64,000 nt of DNA, taken from the NCBI GenBank assembly GCA_025716855.1, contig JAIXMQ010000052.1:62001-126000 (forward strand), given 5' to 3'. Source of the stretch: Pilaira anomala (lineage: Eukaryota; Mucoromycota; Mucoromycetes; Mucorales; Mucoraceae). Shown piece after piece: positions 24,267-35,530 of the stretch. Position 1 is the stretch's first letter; every line of letters begins with the position of its first letter. The position numbers and the translations under genes were made by a program. A model generated the notes under the pieces. The model did not search any database, was not told where the DNA came from, and saw only the letters and a list, made by a program, of their open reading frames with translations.

Positions 24267-25196
24267 AAGGGAAGGAAGGAATTATTTTTTTAAGAAGAAA
24301 AAGAGTGGAAGTTATAAAAAAAAAAAGAATTTATCTTGTGTATTATAAGAAAAAGAAGAAGAAAAGGATCTGTAATTTTCTTGTGGGGGGAGAGGACCCT
24401 TTTTATATAATTTATTTATAAACTAGGTGTGTAACGCCATTTCTTGGTGCACCTGATACATCATAAAGAGAGAAGTTTAGCCAGTCGATATTTCCCTTTT
24501 TACTTTTTATTTTCCTTCTGTTTTTTTATGGATATACTTTATTATTATTTCATTAGCAATACAAGACAGTATCTATACAAGATACATAGTATATCACCTA
24601 TGTTATAGTAGTTAACGAACTACTTATCAGGAATCTAAATCATCTTCTAACAGATATAATTTACTTTATAATACTATTTATGAATGGCCTTTGTGTGGTT
24701 TTTTTTCCCTCTATCTTTCGGTGTGCTATAAAGTGGTAAACTAAGAATGTATATTCTTAATGCAGTTTCGGGTTTATGTGGTAATATATGAGTCTGAGAA
24801 ATAAAGCTATTAGGTTATTTTTTTCCCAAACTCAGTAATCTCAGCTAAGGTAGTACGAAAAAAGTTTAAAAAATAAAGATGGCATGGTTTTTCCCTGAGA
24901 CCCTGAACTCATTCGTCTGCTTATCAAAAAAAAAAAAAAAAAAAAATTGTATGAGAAATTAAAGGCATGTGGATTCTAAATGAATATTGTCACGCTTACA
25001 ATAGATGATAAAAGGACTTCTTTTTTTTTAAAAAAAAATGATGTATTTTTTTATTGAGTATATGTTTCGCAAAAAAAAAAAAAGGAAAGGGTTTATATAT
25101 GAAAAATGTATTTGAAGAGAAGTGAGAAAAAAAAAAAGATCGGGGAATTGCGTGTGTGAAAACTATATATTATGTAAAAAAAGATAAATGCTGGGC
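24267..25196. other. Intergenic, hexokinase upstream and deaminase downstream region
   Basis: Low-complexity AT-rich DNA, including A runs at 24926-24946 and near 25070-25082. The hexokinase promoter lies at the left, with A/T-rich patches right after 24290. No gene, RNA or transposon ends seen. Confidence 0.5.
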
Positions 25197-26383
25197 TTAT
25201 TCTTCATAAGGACCATTTAAAGGGGTTTGAGATCTTGAGCTAACAGCAATCTTACGAAGCTGTTTCACACCACCTTGAAGAGATAAATTTTCAGGACCAA
25301 TCAAGGATTGATGAACATGTTCAATAGACTTGAAATATTTTACAGTCTATAGAATCAATTAGAAACAAGAATAAATCATTATTATTATTATATATATATA
25401 TATATATTGTGTATCATACCTTAACATGTAATTCAAGGGTCGCATCTTCATCGCACACGATCAAACCCTTAGGATGCATTTGAATGGCCGAAACAGTCCA
25501 CATGTGGTTCACACCACCTTCAATACAGTTAGCTAAAGCAATAGCCTATTTAAAAGAGAACTTGTGTCAGTCATGGTCATACAAGAAAACATCTTACATA
25601 ATGAGTACAAAAAGTATTTACCTTGTGTGCACCAGTGATAATAACAAGAACTTCACGAGCGTCCATCACGGTTCTAATTTAATTACGTCAGATTGTGTTA
25701 CTCAAGGGGACAACAAAAAAAAACTGTTCTTTTTTTTTCACTTACGCAACACCAACAGTCAAAGCAAGCTTAGGGACTTTAGAAACATCTCCATCAAAGA
25801 AACGAGCGTTAGCAATGATAGTTTCATAGGCTAAAGTCTTGACACGAGTACGAGAGGTAAGAGAAGAACCAGGCTCATTGAAAGCAATGTGACCATCAGG
25901 ACCAATACCACCCAAAAAGAGTTCAATACCACCTACGCGAGCGATTTCTGCTTCGAATTTCTTACACTCTTCGTCTAAATCAGGAGCATTACCATCCAAG
26001 ATATGAACGTTTTCAGGCTTAATGTTCACATGCATAAACAAGTTTTTCCACATAAAAGAATGATAGGACTCGGGGTGATCACGGGGTAAACCAACGTATT
26101 CATCCATATTGAATGTTACAACATTTTCAAAATCAATCTCACCTGCTTTATACATTTCTACCAAGTGTTTGTAAACACTTACGGGGGAAGATCCTGTAGG
26201 AAGACCAATGACAAATGGGTTCTCAGCAGTAGGAGCGAATTGCTTTACACGCTCCTTGACATAGTTGGCTTGAATAGACCCAATAATTTAGAGTTTTTTC
26301 TACTTTTGTGTAATATATATATATTTGTACTTACCAACATAGCTTGTTACTTCATCATAATCATCACGAATAACCAATCTCAT
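25197..26383 (-). CDS. Glucosamine-6-phosphate deaminase
   Basis: Converts glucosamine-6-phosphate to fructose-6-phosphate and ammonia, the step that returns chitin-derived amino sugar to glycolysis. Starts at the ATG at 26383 ([16 protein letters not shown]), followed by an intron whose acceptor leads into [13 protein letters not shown]. NagB-family motifs are all present: [34 protein letters not shown] (catalytic Asp), [20 protein letters not shown] (catalytic Asp-His and Glu), [33 protein letters not shown] and [14 protein letters not shown]. The C-terminus ends [13 protein letters not shown] with the stop at 25197. About 275 aa, usual for the family. The gene lies next to the hexokinase on the same strand; both feed hexose-phosphate metabolism, though linkage may be chance in a fungus. 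Confidence 0.95.
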
Positions 26384-27993
26384 ATTATAAAATTTTGTTT
26401 GTTTATATTTAAAATAAATAAAAAAGAATATGTATATACTTTCTTTTTTTTATGGAAAAGAGAAAAAAAAAAGAAAAAAAAAAGATAGTGAAAAAGACAG
26501 ATTAATTTATATTAAATTTTCATCACCCGAGCTGAAAACTAAATAAAAAAGAGCGACAGGGTCTCTTTTTTTTTGGATAATGTGACCAATCAATATATAA
26601 ACGTTTCTGGTATAATAAAGAACGGGGAATAGCGGTTATTTCAATTTGAATCACTCTCTGTTTTTTTATAGAGTCATTTTCAGTTTATGAAACAGCTGAA
26701 AAAGACATGATACCTTTTAAATATAAAGTCTGTTGATTATGGGAGAGAACAATGAACACGTTATAAAATAAAAAGCTCGGAAAGTACGGGTTTGATTTGG
26801 TAAGCAAAAAGGAATGATTGGTTCATAGTTGATTACATAAACTGAGAAAAATTAGACCCTGGCGACCTAATCTCATTTTAGTCATAAGCAGTCCAAGGTG
26901 TGGGGTGAAATCTAAAAAATTACGTACATTAATTGGTTTCCCGTCTGTGAACCCTGATTTAAGTAAAAATTTGTTTTATAGGATTTATAAGGGTATGTAA
27001 GCATGATTTTTGGCAGTAATTTTTTTAGAATCTTCTTTGTACTTATATAGTACTTATCACTTGTATCATAAACGTGCATACATATTATACTTAGAATGTC
27101 ATACCCAAATTTTTACTTTCATCTCTATAAACTTTTGCAACAACGCGCTGTCTGTTTACTTTTGATAGCTTATTGAGTAATTATTAGTTTTATGTAAAAG
27201 TAATATCGTAAGTAAAGTTATGATAACGTACTATACAAACAAAATTGTCTTTAAAATGCCTATTCAAGGCGTTTCCATTTTTCATCGTTCACTTCTAGGT
27301 CCATCTAGTTTGAAAGTTTTAAAGGACTCGTCTTATAAAAAAAGAAGCAAATAGTACTATGTACGGAAGATATTTCGTTTTTTAATGTTTGATTATGGAT
27401 ATAATTTAGTCGACTTTTCCAAGCATTTCTCAAGGTCCGTCAGTCGTCGTAATTTTTCTATAATGATTGAATTGGATTGATATTTCTAAAGCTGTTTTCA
27501 AGAAAATAATAACTACATCCGTTATATACATCAGGTTGAGATGTGGGCAACAAATTTTACAAAAGAAAAAATGTGTAGCATGTAGTCATAAAAAAATATA
27601 ATAGGAACCTTCGTGTTTGTAATGGATCATTTCAAAATAAGGAATTACACATACATATTTGCACAGCAATAGCTGTAAATGGGACCTTTTTTAACCCGAT
27701 GAAACATAAAGAGTTGAAGTCCTAAACTGAAGGGCACTATTCGTGTTACAAAGCAATTAGTTTTTTTTTTCTTTTTTTTTAAATCCATCAGTCTAAAATA
27801 GGGACATGCATTTTTTCTATAATTCTTATTCGACCTGGACCAAGCCCCTCTCCTTCGTGAGTGTATATGTGTGTCTTTTCACCCCCTTTTTATATATACG
27901 ATTTAATATCTTTTTTTTTTCAATTTTTTCCTTTTCTTTTTATTTATTTATTTATTTATTTTTCTTTTTTTTTTAAAAAAAAAAAATCATTTT
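26384..27993. other. Divergent intergenic region, deaminase / flippase
   Basis: 1.6 kb between divergent genes with no supported open frame. The deaminase side has an inverted CCAAT-like motif and TATA-rich stretch (about 26585-26602). The flippase side ends in long T and A tracts with a repeated TTTA motif (about 27943-27986) just before the ATG at 27994. Confidence 0.5.
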
Positions 27994-30900
27994 ATGTCAA
28001 AGTGGCAAAAGAGTGATATGAAGGTCAATCTAAGACCAGGTAAAAGAATAATACTAAAAATAAAATACCGATCTAAGCTATATTGAATTTCATTTTATAT
28101 GTTAGTTCAAAGAGAAGAAGATTTTCGATTATTAGAAGAAGTAACCACAGTACCAATTCAAGTAGGTTACATGAATTCCGAATATTCACTTTCCTCTTTG
28201 AATTCAAAAGTAGTAGAGACGGAAAAAAAGTCAACAACGGCGGCAGCACCAGCATCGGCATCAGTAACAGCAACTGTTGTAGCAAATATACGTGAGATTC
28301 CAATACTTCAACCAACAAAGTTTTTGGGAAATCAGGTCTCAACTGCAAAGTATAATCCGTTTTCTTTTTTACCAAAGTTCTTGTATGTCGAGTTTAGTAA
28401 ATCAGCCAATTTATTTTTCTTGTTTATATCCGGTATTCAGGTACACTCATGTTTGTTTATATTTTATGCATTTTGTTTAGGCTGATTTTTTTTTATGATA
28501 GCAAATTCCTAATATTTCACCTACTTCACGTTATACTACATTGATTCCTCTTATTATTGTACTTTTAATTACTGCTATTAAAGAAATAATTGAAGATTAT
28601 GTAGGGTAAAAGATGTATATATTACCAAAAAAAATTAAAATTAATATGTGTATAGGATGAATATTAAATCTTTTTTTTTAACTAAAACAGGGTGTTCATA
28701 AATCAGACCATCAACTAAATTCTCGACCTTGTAAAATATATGATGGTACACAATTTATAGAGAAGCAATGGCGAGATGTAAAAGTCGGTGATATTTGTCG
28801 TGTTGAAAGTAAAGAGTTCTTTCCAGCTGATTTGGTCTTGTTGAGTTCTTCTGAACCTGAAGGTTTATGTTATATCGAAACAAGTAACTTGGACGGGTAA
28901 CTAACTTACATTTTAATGATTTTTATTTCGTCTTTTATTAATTATTAAAATACATAGTGAAGTCAACTTAAAAATTAAACAAGCCTTACCAGAAACTGCT
29001 AGTTATTTATCACCTAATGATTTAACGAGATTAAGTGGTACGATTGCCTGTGAACAACCGAATAACAGGTTATACAATTACGATGGTACGTTAACTCTAG
29101 ACTTGGCAGATGGAAAACAAAAGGATTTTCCGTTAGATCCTTCTAAGTTACTCTTGAGAGGTGCACAGCTTCGAAATACGAGCTGGATTTATGCGGTTGT
29201 TGTATTTACAGGTCATGAAACTAAACTCATGTTAAATTCTAGGTAGATTTGTTTGTTTGTTTATATTCAGATGTGTTTACTGATCTTTTATTGTGTGTAC
29301 ACAGTAAAAAGCCCACGAAGGCTTCTAACGTGACCAAGATTACGAATCGTAATATTCTTTATTTATTTACTATGCTTGTCATGATGAGTGTTCTTTGTTC
29401 TGTTGGTAACCTCGTGACATCTGTAAGTAAAAACATAATGCTTTTATCAGCTTTTTTATTTTGTTTTTATTCATGTGTTTATTTTGCAGACGAGAGCAGG
29501 AGATCATTGGGGCTATTTACAAATACCAGCAAAAGAGAGAGCGAAAGAATTTGGATTATGTATTCTGACATTTATGATTTTATTTAATAGTTTTATTCCA
29601 ATTAGGTAAATGATAAGGCTTATCAAAAAAAAAAAATCGATTCATACTGATTTTCTATTATAGTTTAATGGTGACAATGGAAATAGTTAAATTTGTTCAA
29701 TCGGTTATGATTGACAATGACCTTGATATTTATTATGCTAAAACCGATACACCTGCAGTAGCCAGAAGTAGTAGTTTGATCGAAGAATTAGGACAAGTCG
29801 AGTACGTTTTTTCAGATAAAACAGGGACATTGACATGTAACGAAATGGAGTTTAAAGAGTGCTCAATTGCAGGACTTTCCTATGCTACTATCGCTAACCC
29901 AGAACGCAGACCGGGTTCAGAAAATGATCCAAGCGGGCAATATTCTTTTGAACAATTAGAGCAACACCTTAATATATCAGGAAATCGAGATATTATTCAT
30001 GAATTTATGACTTCACTTATGACCTGTCATACGGTGATACCAGAAAAAATGAAGAATTCAGAAGAAGTTATTTATCAAGCGTCTTCACCCGATGAAGCAG
30101 CTCTAGTGCAAGGTGCCAGTGATATCTTTAAATACCAGTTTTATGCGAGAAGACCACATATGATTCACTGCAAGGTCAAGGATACCGATGTAGAGTTTGA
30201 GATATTAAATGTATGCGAATTTAACTCGACGCGAAAACGTATGTCACTTGTTTTAAAGGACCCCGAAGGAAAAATCAAACTGTACTGTAAAGGAGCTGAT
30301 TCGGTTATTTTAGAAAGATTAGCAGCGAATGACAGGTTTGAAGAAGCTACATTAAATCATCTAGAGGAATTTGCTTCAGAGGGACTTCGTACATTATGTT
30401 ATGCAATGCGAGAAATTTCTTTAGAAGAGTATAAAGTTTGGTCAAGTGTTTATGATGCTGCATCAACGACCTTAACTAACCGTGCTGATGAGCTGGATAA
30501 AGCCGCCGAGTTAATTGAAAAAGAAATGATTTTATTAGGTGCTACAGCAATTGAAGATAAATTACAAGAAGGTGTACCAGACACAATTCACACGTTACAA
30601 CAAGCGAATATTAAAGTCTGGGTTTTAACTGGAGATCGACAAGAGACAGCCATTAATATTGGATACAGTTGTAAATTGCTTACAGAAGACATGGATTTAT
30701 TTATTTGTAACAAAGATGATCGAGCAGAAACAGAAAATTTCTTAACGCAAAAGTTGTCTGAATTAGAAATTAATGGACATCAACATACAGACTCACCGTT
30801 TGTAAGTGTGCGTGTGTGTTTACTTGTTTATTTGTTGTTTAATACTTTTATTTATATATATATATATATTTAGTCGCATGCGTTGATTATAGAAGGAAAA

Positions 30901-32344
30901 TGTTTGACGTTTGCACTCGAAAAAGAAATGGAAAAATTATTTTACGACGTGGCTACACGGTGTAAAGCGGTAATTTGTTGTCGTGTTTCACCTCTTCAAA
31001 AGGCTTTGGTAGTCAAGATGGTCAAGAAGTTCTCGAGCTCTATTCTTTTAGCAATTGGCGATGGAGCAAACGATGTATCCATGATTCAAGCAGCACATGT
31101 GGGTATTGGTATCAGCGGAGTAGAAGGATTGCAGGCAGCCCGAAGTGCAGATTTTGCTATCTCACAATTCAGGTTTTTGAAGAAATTGTTGTTAGTTCAT
31201 GGATCTTGGGCTTACCAACGTCTGAGTAAAATGATCTTTTATTACTTTTATAAAAATGTGGCATTGTATTTGACACAGTTTTGGGTAAGTTTGACAATCT
31301 TTTAGTTTGCTTCCTGTAGACTAATGATTTATATAGTATGCCATCTTTAATGGATTCTCGGGTCAAACATTATATGAATCTTGGACCATGTCTTGCTTCA
31401 ATGTATTCTTTACAATTCTTCCTCCAATGGCTATAGGCATCTTTGATCAATTTGCTTCGGCTCGTCTATTGGATAAGTACCCTCAGCTATACATGCTAGG
31501 GCAAAAGAATGAATTTTTTAATCAAAAGAGGTTTTGGGGTTGGATCATGAACGCTGTCTATCACTCTGCTGTAGGTGAAATATAAATCTAACATTTTATA
31601 CCATACTCAAATTCTTGTTATAGTTGCTATTCTTTTTAGGTATGATAGCGTTTAGACAAGATGGTGTGTTTGGTGGTGACGAAGGGTGGTCTGGAGGACA
31701 ATGGTGGGTAGGCACTACTATCTTTACTGCTACACTTGCTACTATTTTATGGAAAGCTGCACTGATTACAGAGTAAGTAATTAGATAAATAAATAAAAAA
31801 GAATGGAAGAACTTGCATTTTAATTTTATTCTTAGTATTTGGACAAAATATACATTTATAGCGATTCCTGGGTCAATGGTTATTTGGTTTATTTATATGC
31901 CACTTGTATCTTATGCAGGACCAAGACTTCCTTGGGGCGCGTTCATGGAATACGCAGGAATAGTACCTCGATTATTTGGTAATGTGAATTACTGGTTATT
32001 TGTAATTCTCGTCCCATTTTCTTGTATTTTAAGAGATTATCTTTGGAAATAGTAAGTAAGATTTTGTTAGTAATCATTAAAAAAACTAAAATTCTTTTTT
32101 TTTTTTGATACATAGTTATAAGCGCATGTACCGAACGAAAAGCTATCATTATATTCAAGAGATTCAAAAGTTGAATTTACCAGATTATAGACCTCGTATG
32201 GATCGATTTAGACAAGCAGTAAATAAAGTTCGAAAGATCCAGAGGTTAAAGCTATCGAGAGGGTATGCGTTCGCACAAACTGATTCAGATCAAATGAAAA
32301 TTATTAGCATGTATGATACCACTCAACAAAAACCTATTGGTTAA
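27994..32344 (+). CDS. P4-type ATPase, Drs2/ATP8A-like aminophospholipid flippase
   Basis: Moves phosphatidylserine/ethanolamine from the lumenal to the cytosolic leaflet of Golgi/endosomal membranes and works with a Cdc50-type subunit. A short first exon ([15 protein letters not shown]) joins to [12 protein letters not shown]. Then come [25 protein letters not shown]; the phosphorylation motif [15 protein letters not shown]; the hinge motif [19 protein letters not shown]; and ten predicted membrane segments ending [17 protein letters not shown]. The late block [16 protein letters not shown] and [18 protein letters not shown] place it with Drs2/ATP8A. The actuator-domain motif reads [11 protein letters not shown] where P4-ATPases normally have DGET, so the Thr after the catalytic Glu is Val. 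About a dozen short introns; C-terminus short (ends TTQQKPIG). Confidence 0.93.
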
Positions 32345-33017
32345 ATTTTCTTTTTCAGATGTAAAAATAATAAATCATAACTATAATAATTATGTAATGT
32401 AGTATTTTTTTTTTTTTCAGAAAGTAACTAGTTTTTGTGAAATATTACGATATAGTGTCTACATGATGAACAAAATATAAGGTTACGCTTTTCAATTATA
32501 TGGGACCTAGATTTTAAACCAATCAAGAACGTCAGTGTTAAATAAGCTTTTCTGAATATCGGACTTATGCTTTTATAAGAAGCGGGAAAACTCTTTGTCG
32601 ATCCTATTCAGAAGGTTCTCATAATTGATTGAACAAGATAGCACCCTAGAATATTCTAGATATCTTTTTTTTTTTTGTACCAGTGAGTACAGGTGATTAC
32701 CCAAAGCTTAAGACAAAGAGCAGGTAATGTAATCAACTAACTAGAATACACTGTCTTAATGTGATACCAGTAGTAGGGTTGTATAGAGAAACCAAATCAG
32801 AAAAAGAAGATAAATAAGGGCACATGTCTTGGCAAAATATGCCAAGTTTGTTAAGATAAAAGCAGTAATTATCATAAGCTTTTGTTTCATTTAATGACGT
32901 GCCTTTCATGACGTGCATAGAGTTGGTTAAATTCCCGCTTAATTTAATTTTCAAGGCCTTTTTTTTATAATCGTTTTACTCTCTTTTTCTTTCTTCTTTC
33001 TTCTTTATAAAAACATC
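32345..33017. other. Intergenic, flippase 3' / CUE-gene promoter
   Basis: AATAAA-like signals just after the flippase stop (about 32367) and a pyrimidine-rich stretch (TTTTCTTTCTTCTTTCTTC, about 32984-33003) just before the CUE-protein ATG. No gene recognised; the minus-strand open frame at 32733-32954 is unsupported. Confidence 0.55.
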
Positions 33018-33623
33018 ATGTCTGAACCTCAACCTAGCCCTATTATTGTAAACCCTACCAATATACCCGTAGCGGATACACCACCCATTCCCGAACTCAA
33101 GGGAGATATCAAAACTTTAAAAGACGCCTTTCCCGACTTGGACGTAGAAGTAATTGAAGCTATCTTGGATAGTCAAGGAGGAAATTTAGACACTACTTTT
33201 GAAGTATTACTTGGTATGTCTGATCCTTCTTACAAACCTACACAACAAGAAGTTGAAGGTTTATCTCAGTTAAGAAAAGATGAGGAATACGCTAGAAAAT
33301 TAGCTCGTGAAGGAGATGCTCATTACCCTCAACAAAGTAATCAACAACCTTCTCAACCTTTATTTAACCTTCAAGGTAATAACAACAAAAGAGTTAAATT
33401 TTTTTTTTTTACTTCCGTTCACTAATAAATAGTTTCTATTTTTAGAGGAATTACCTATTATTAAGGAAAAAGTAATTGAAGCAGGCACAGGTAAATACAT
33501 TTAGCAACAACTACGGCGAATTTATTTTTAATAACAAATAAATGTATCTAGCTGCCAAGAATAAAATTATGAACTTTTATAATCAACTGATGGCGCCAGA
33601 AGGACAACAACAGCAGCAACAGC

Positions 33624-33655
<32 letters not shown>

Positions 33656-34401
33656 CGAGGATCTCCAAGTATGGGAGGACTTGAATCACGTATGGGTAAT
33701 TTAAATGTTTCAGATAATCGAAGACCTTCACCTACTATGAAGAATAGTTCAGTTGATTTGTATGAATGGGATGGTACAGGACCAGAAACACGTAGTAGTA
33801 ATCCGCTAAGAACTCCTTTGAAAGATACAGTGACTTCTACTTCAAGTGACCAGTTGATGTCTGATGAAGAGTTTGCTAGACAGTTGGCAAAAGAAGAAGA
33901 AGAGACTGCTGCAGCTATTGCTGCTTCTGTGAATGAATGTAAGTTTAAAGTCAGTGAGAAAAAAAAAGATTTTGTAATTTAATCAATTGTTTTTACAGCT
34001 CCTCGTCATCGTTCTGAACATACTACACCTATTGCTATGGAGTCACCAAAGCAACCAGAACAACAACAGCAACAACAACATCAATTATCGGATGAGAGTG
34101 AAGGTACGAAAATAATTATTTTTTATATGTGGTAATATAAGTGATTTTAAAAAAAAAAGTTTAAAATTTTAGTGTCCTTTTCTGCATTACGTGATTTATC
34201 TCCTAAAACGACACCAGTTGATAAAGGTTATCACGTACAAGTAGAAGATGATTTAGATGATCTTTTTGATAAGCAAGGTAAAATAAGGATTTGATAATAA
34301 AGCAGTAAGATGGAGTGTTACTAATGATATCTATAATAGACTCTGTACCAGATTTAAAGCAATTGGATGAGCCTTCTTCAGAAGCAGTAACAAAGAAGTA
34401 A
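33018..34401 (+). CDS. CUE-domain ubiquitin-binding protein, Cue5-like
   Basis: Several exons. Residues about 25-75 form a CUE domain (IKTLKDAFPDLDVEVIEAILDSQGGNLDTTFEVLLGMSD), with the helix-capping FPDL/LDSQGG-type pattern that binds ubiquitin. A short coiled region follows (AAKNKIMNFYNQLM), then a poly-Gln tract (near 33605-33656 in the DNA), acidic Glu/Gln stretches and a Pro/Ser-rich C-terminal half. Yeast Cue5 is an autophagy receptor that brings ubiquitinated aggregates to Atg8. A candidate Atg8-interacting segment, VSFSALRDLSPK (FxxL), occurs near the C-terminus; this is an inference. Layout (CUE, low-complexity middle, short motif at the end) agrees with the Cue5/TOLLIP idea. The stop is followed by only 102 bp before the DUF1838 gene. 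Confidence 0.78.
33604..33656 (+). repeat. CAA/CAG microsatellite coding poly-Gln
   Basis: Run of CAA with some CAG codons inside the CUE protein gene, encoding an uninterrupted stretch of about 17 Gln. The tract length is likely to vary among strains. Confidence 0.9.
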
Positions 34402-34503
34402 GATCCCGACAAAAGATAGTTTTGTAATACCGCCTTTTTTGAAATAATAAAAAACCTCTTTTCCCTTTTTTTCTCACTTTTCTTTTTAATTTAACCCTTG
34501 AAA

Positions 34504-35503
34504 ATGACTGCACCAAGTAAAATCTAATCATACTCTTAATTTTTTATAATTAACTTTTATTATAACATTTAGAATATGATATTAGCTCACTTTTAAGATT
34601 AAGATATGCAGTAGATGCTAAAGCCGATACATTTTTCCAATGGGAAGGGTCTATCTTGTAAAGAAGAAAATAATACACAAATTAAATTTTTTTTAAGTAA
34701 CTGAAATTTCCTTTAGTGCATTTATTCCAGGACAAGCACCCAAGAAAATCTTTAAATGTGTTGGTATGAATGTTTCAAAAGCCAAGGTAGAAGAAGGTAA
34801 ATTGAAGGTAACAGGTAGAGAATTAACTTATTATTTGGATCCTACTACTGGAGAGAAATTGGATCGTTGGGATAATCCTTGGACTGAAGAAAAGGATTTA
34901 CCTGTGGTTCACATCGCGAATGATCCTGTTCAAATGGCTTTACCTTCTTTTATTCCTCTTGAAACGCGTGAAAATAAGTATAATAATACAACCACAATTG
35001 TTTCCGAGGTAAATTATATAACAGTGTACCTGATTTTTTTTACATGTAGTTGACTTTTTTTTTCATATTAGATTCCTTTGTTTTATCCTAATCCTCTTGC
35101 TACTGAAGACCATAAATTTGATGCTTATGATGCTAACAAAATGTATCAAGCTGGTGAATTTTTCACATTCAAGTGTGATTCTACTGAATTAGCAGATTCA
35201 AAGACAATTGATAACGTAGATGTCAATTGGACACGTATCTCCAAGTTCCCACCTTTTATGAAGATGGGAGGTAAAGATGGATATTTGGTTTATCACTGTA
35301 CAGGATATAAGTTACCTCAAACAGCAACAGCTAACGATCTTTACCCATTACTCGCTAAAGAAATTAAGGAACGTATGACAACTTATGCAACTGCTGCACC
35401 CGAATACGATCCCTCTGTCCAAAACGTTTCTAGTTGGTCTTACTTTAAAGAACATTTTGAAGTTTATGAAAAGGAGCCCAAGACAATTTGGCCACTTCCT
35501 TAA
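34504..35503 (+). CDS. DUF1838-family protein
   Basis: The first exon is very short: ATGACTGCACCAA at 34504, spliced to YDISSLLRLRYAVDA. Conserved DUF1838 blocks: DTFFQWEGSIFAFIPGQAP, KIFKCVGMNVSKAKV, TGRELTYYLDPTTGEKLDRW, NPWTEEKDLPVVHIANDPVQM and a C-terminal SYFKEHFEVYEKEPKTIWPLP. The family occurs in bacteria and fungi and is undefined biochemically; some members sit with oxidative or lipid functions, but I will not assign one. No signal peptide or membrane segment. About 275 aa. It converges with RAD54: 27 bp lie between the two stop codons, so 3'-UTRs must overlap. Confidence 0.85.
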
Positions 35504-35530
35504 AAAAAAAAAAACCATTCATTTATTTAT

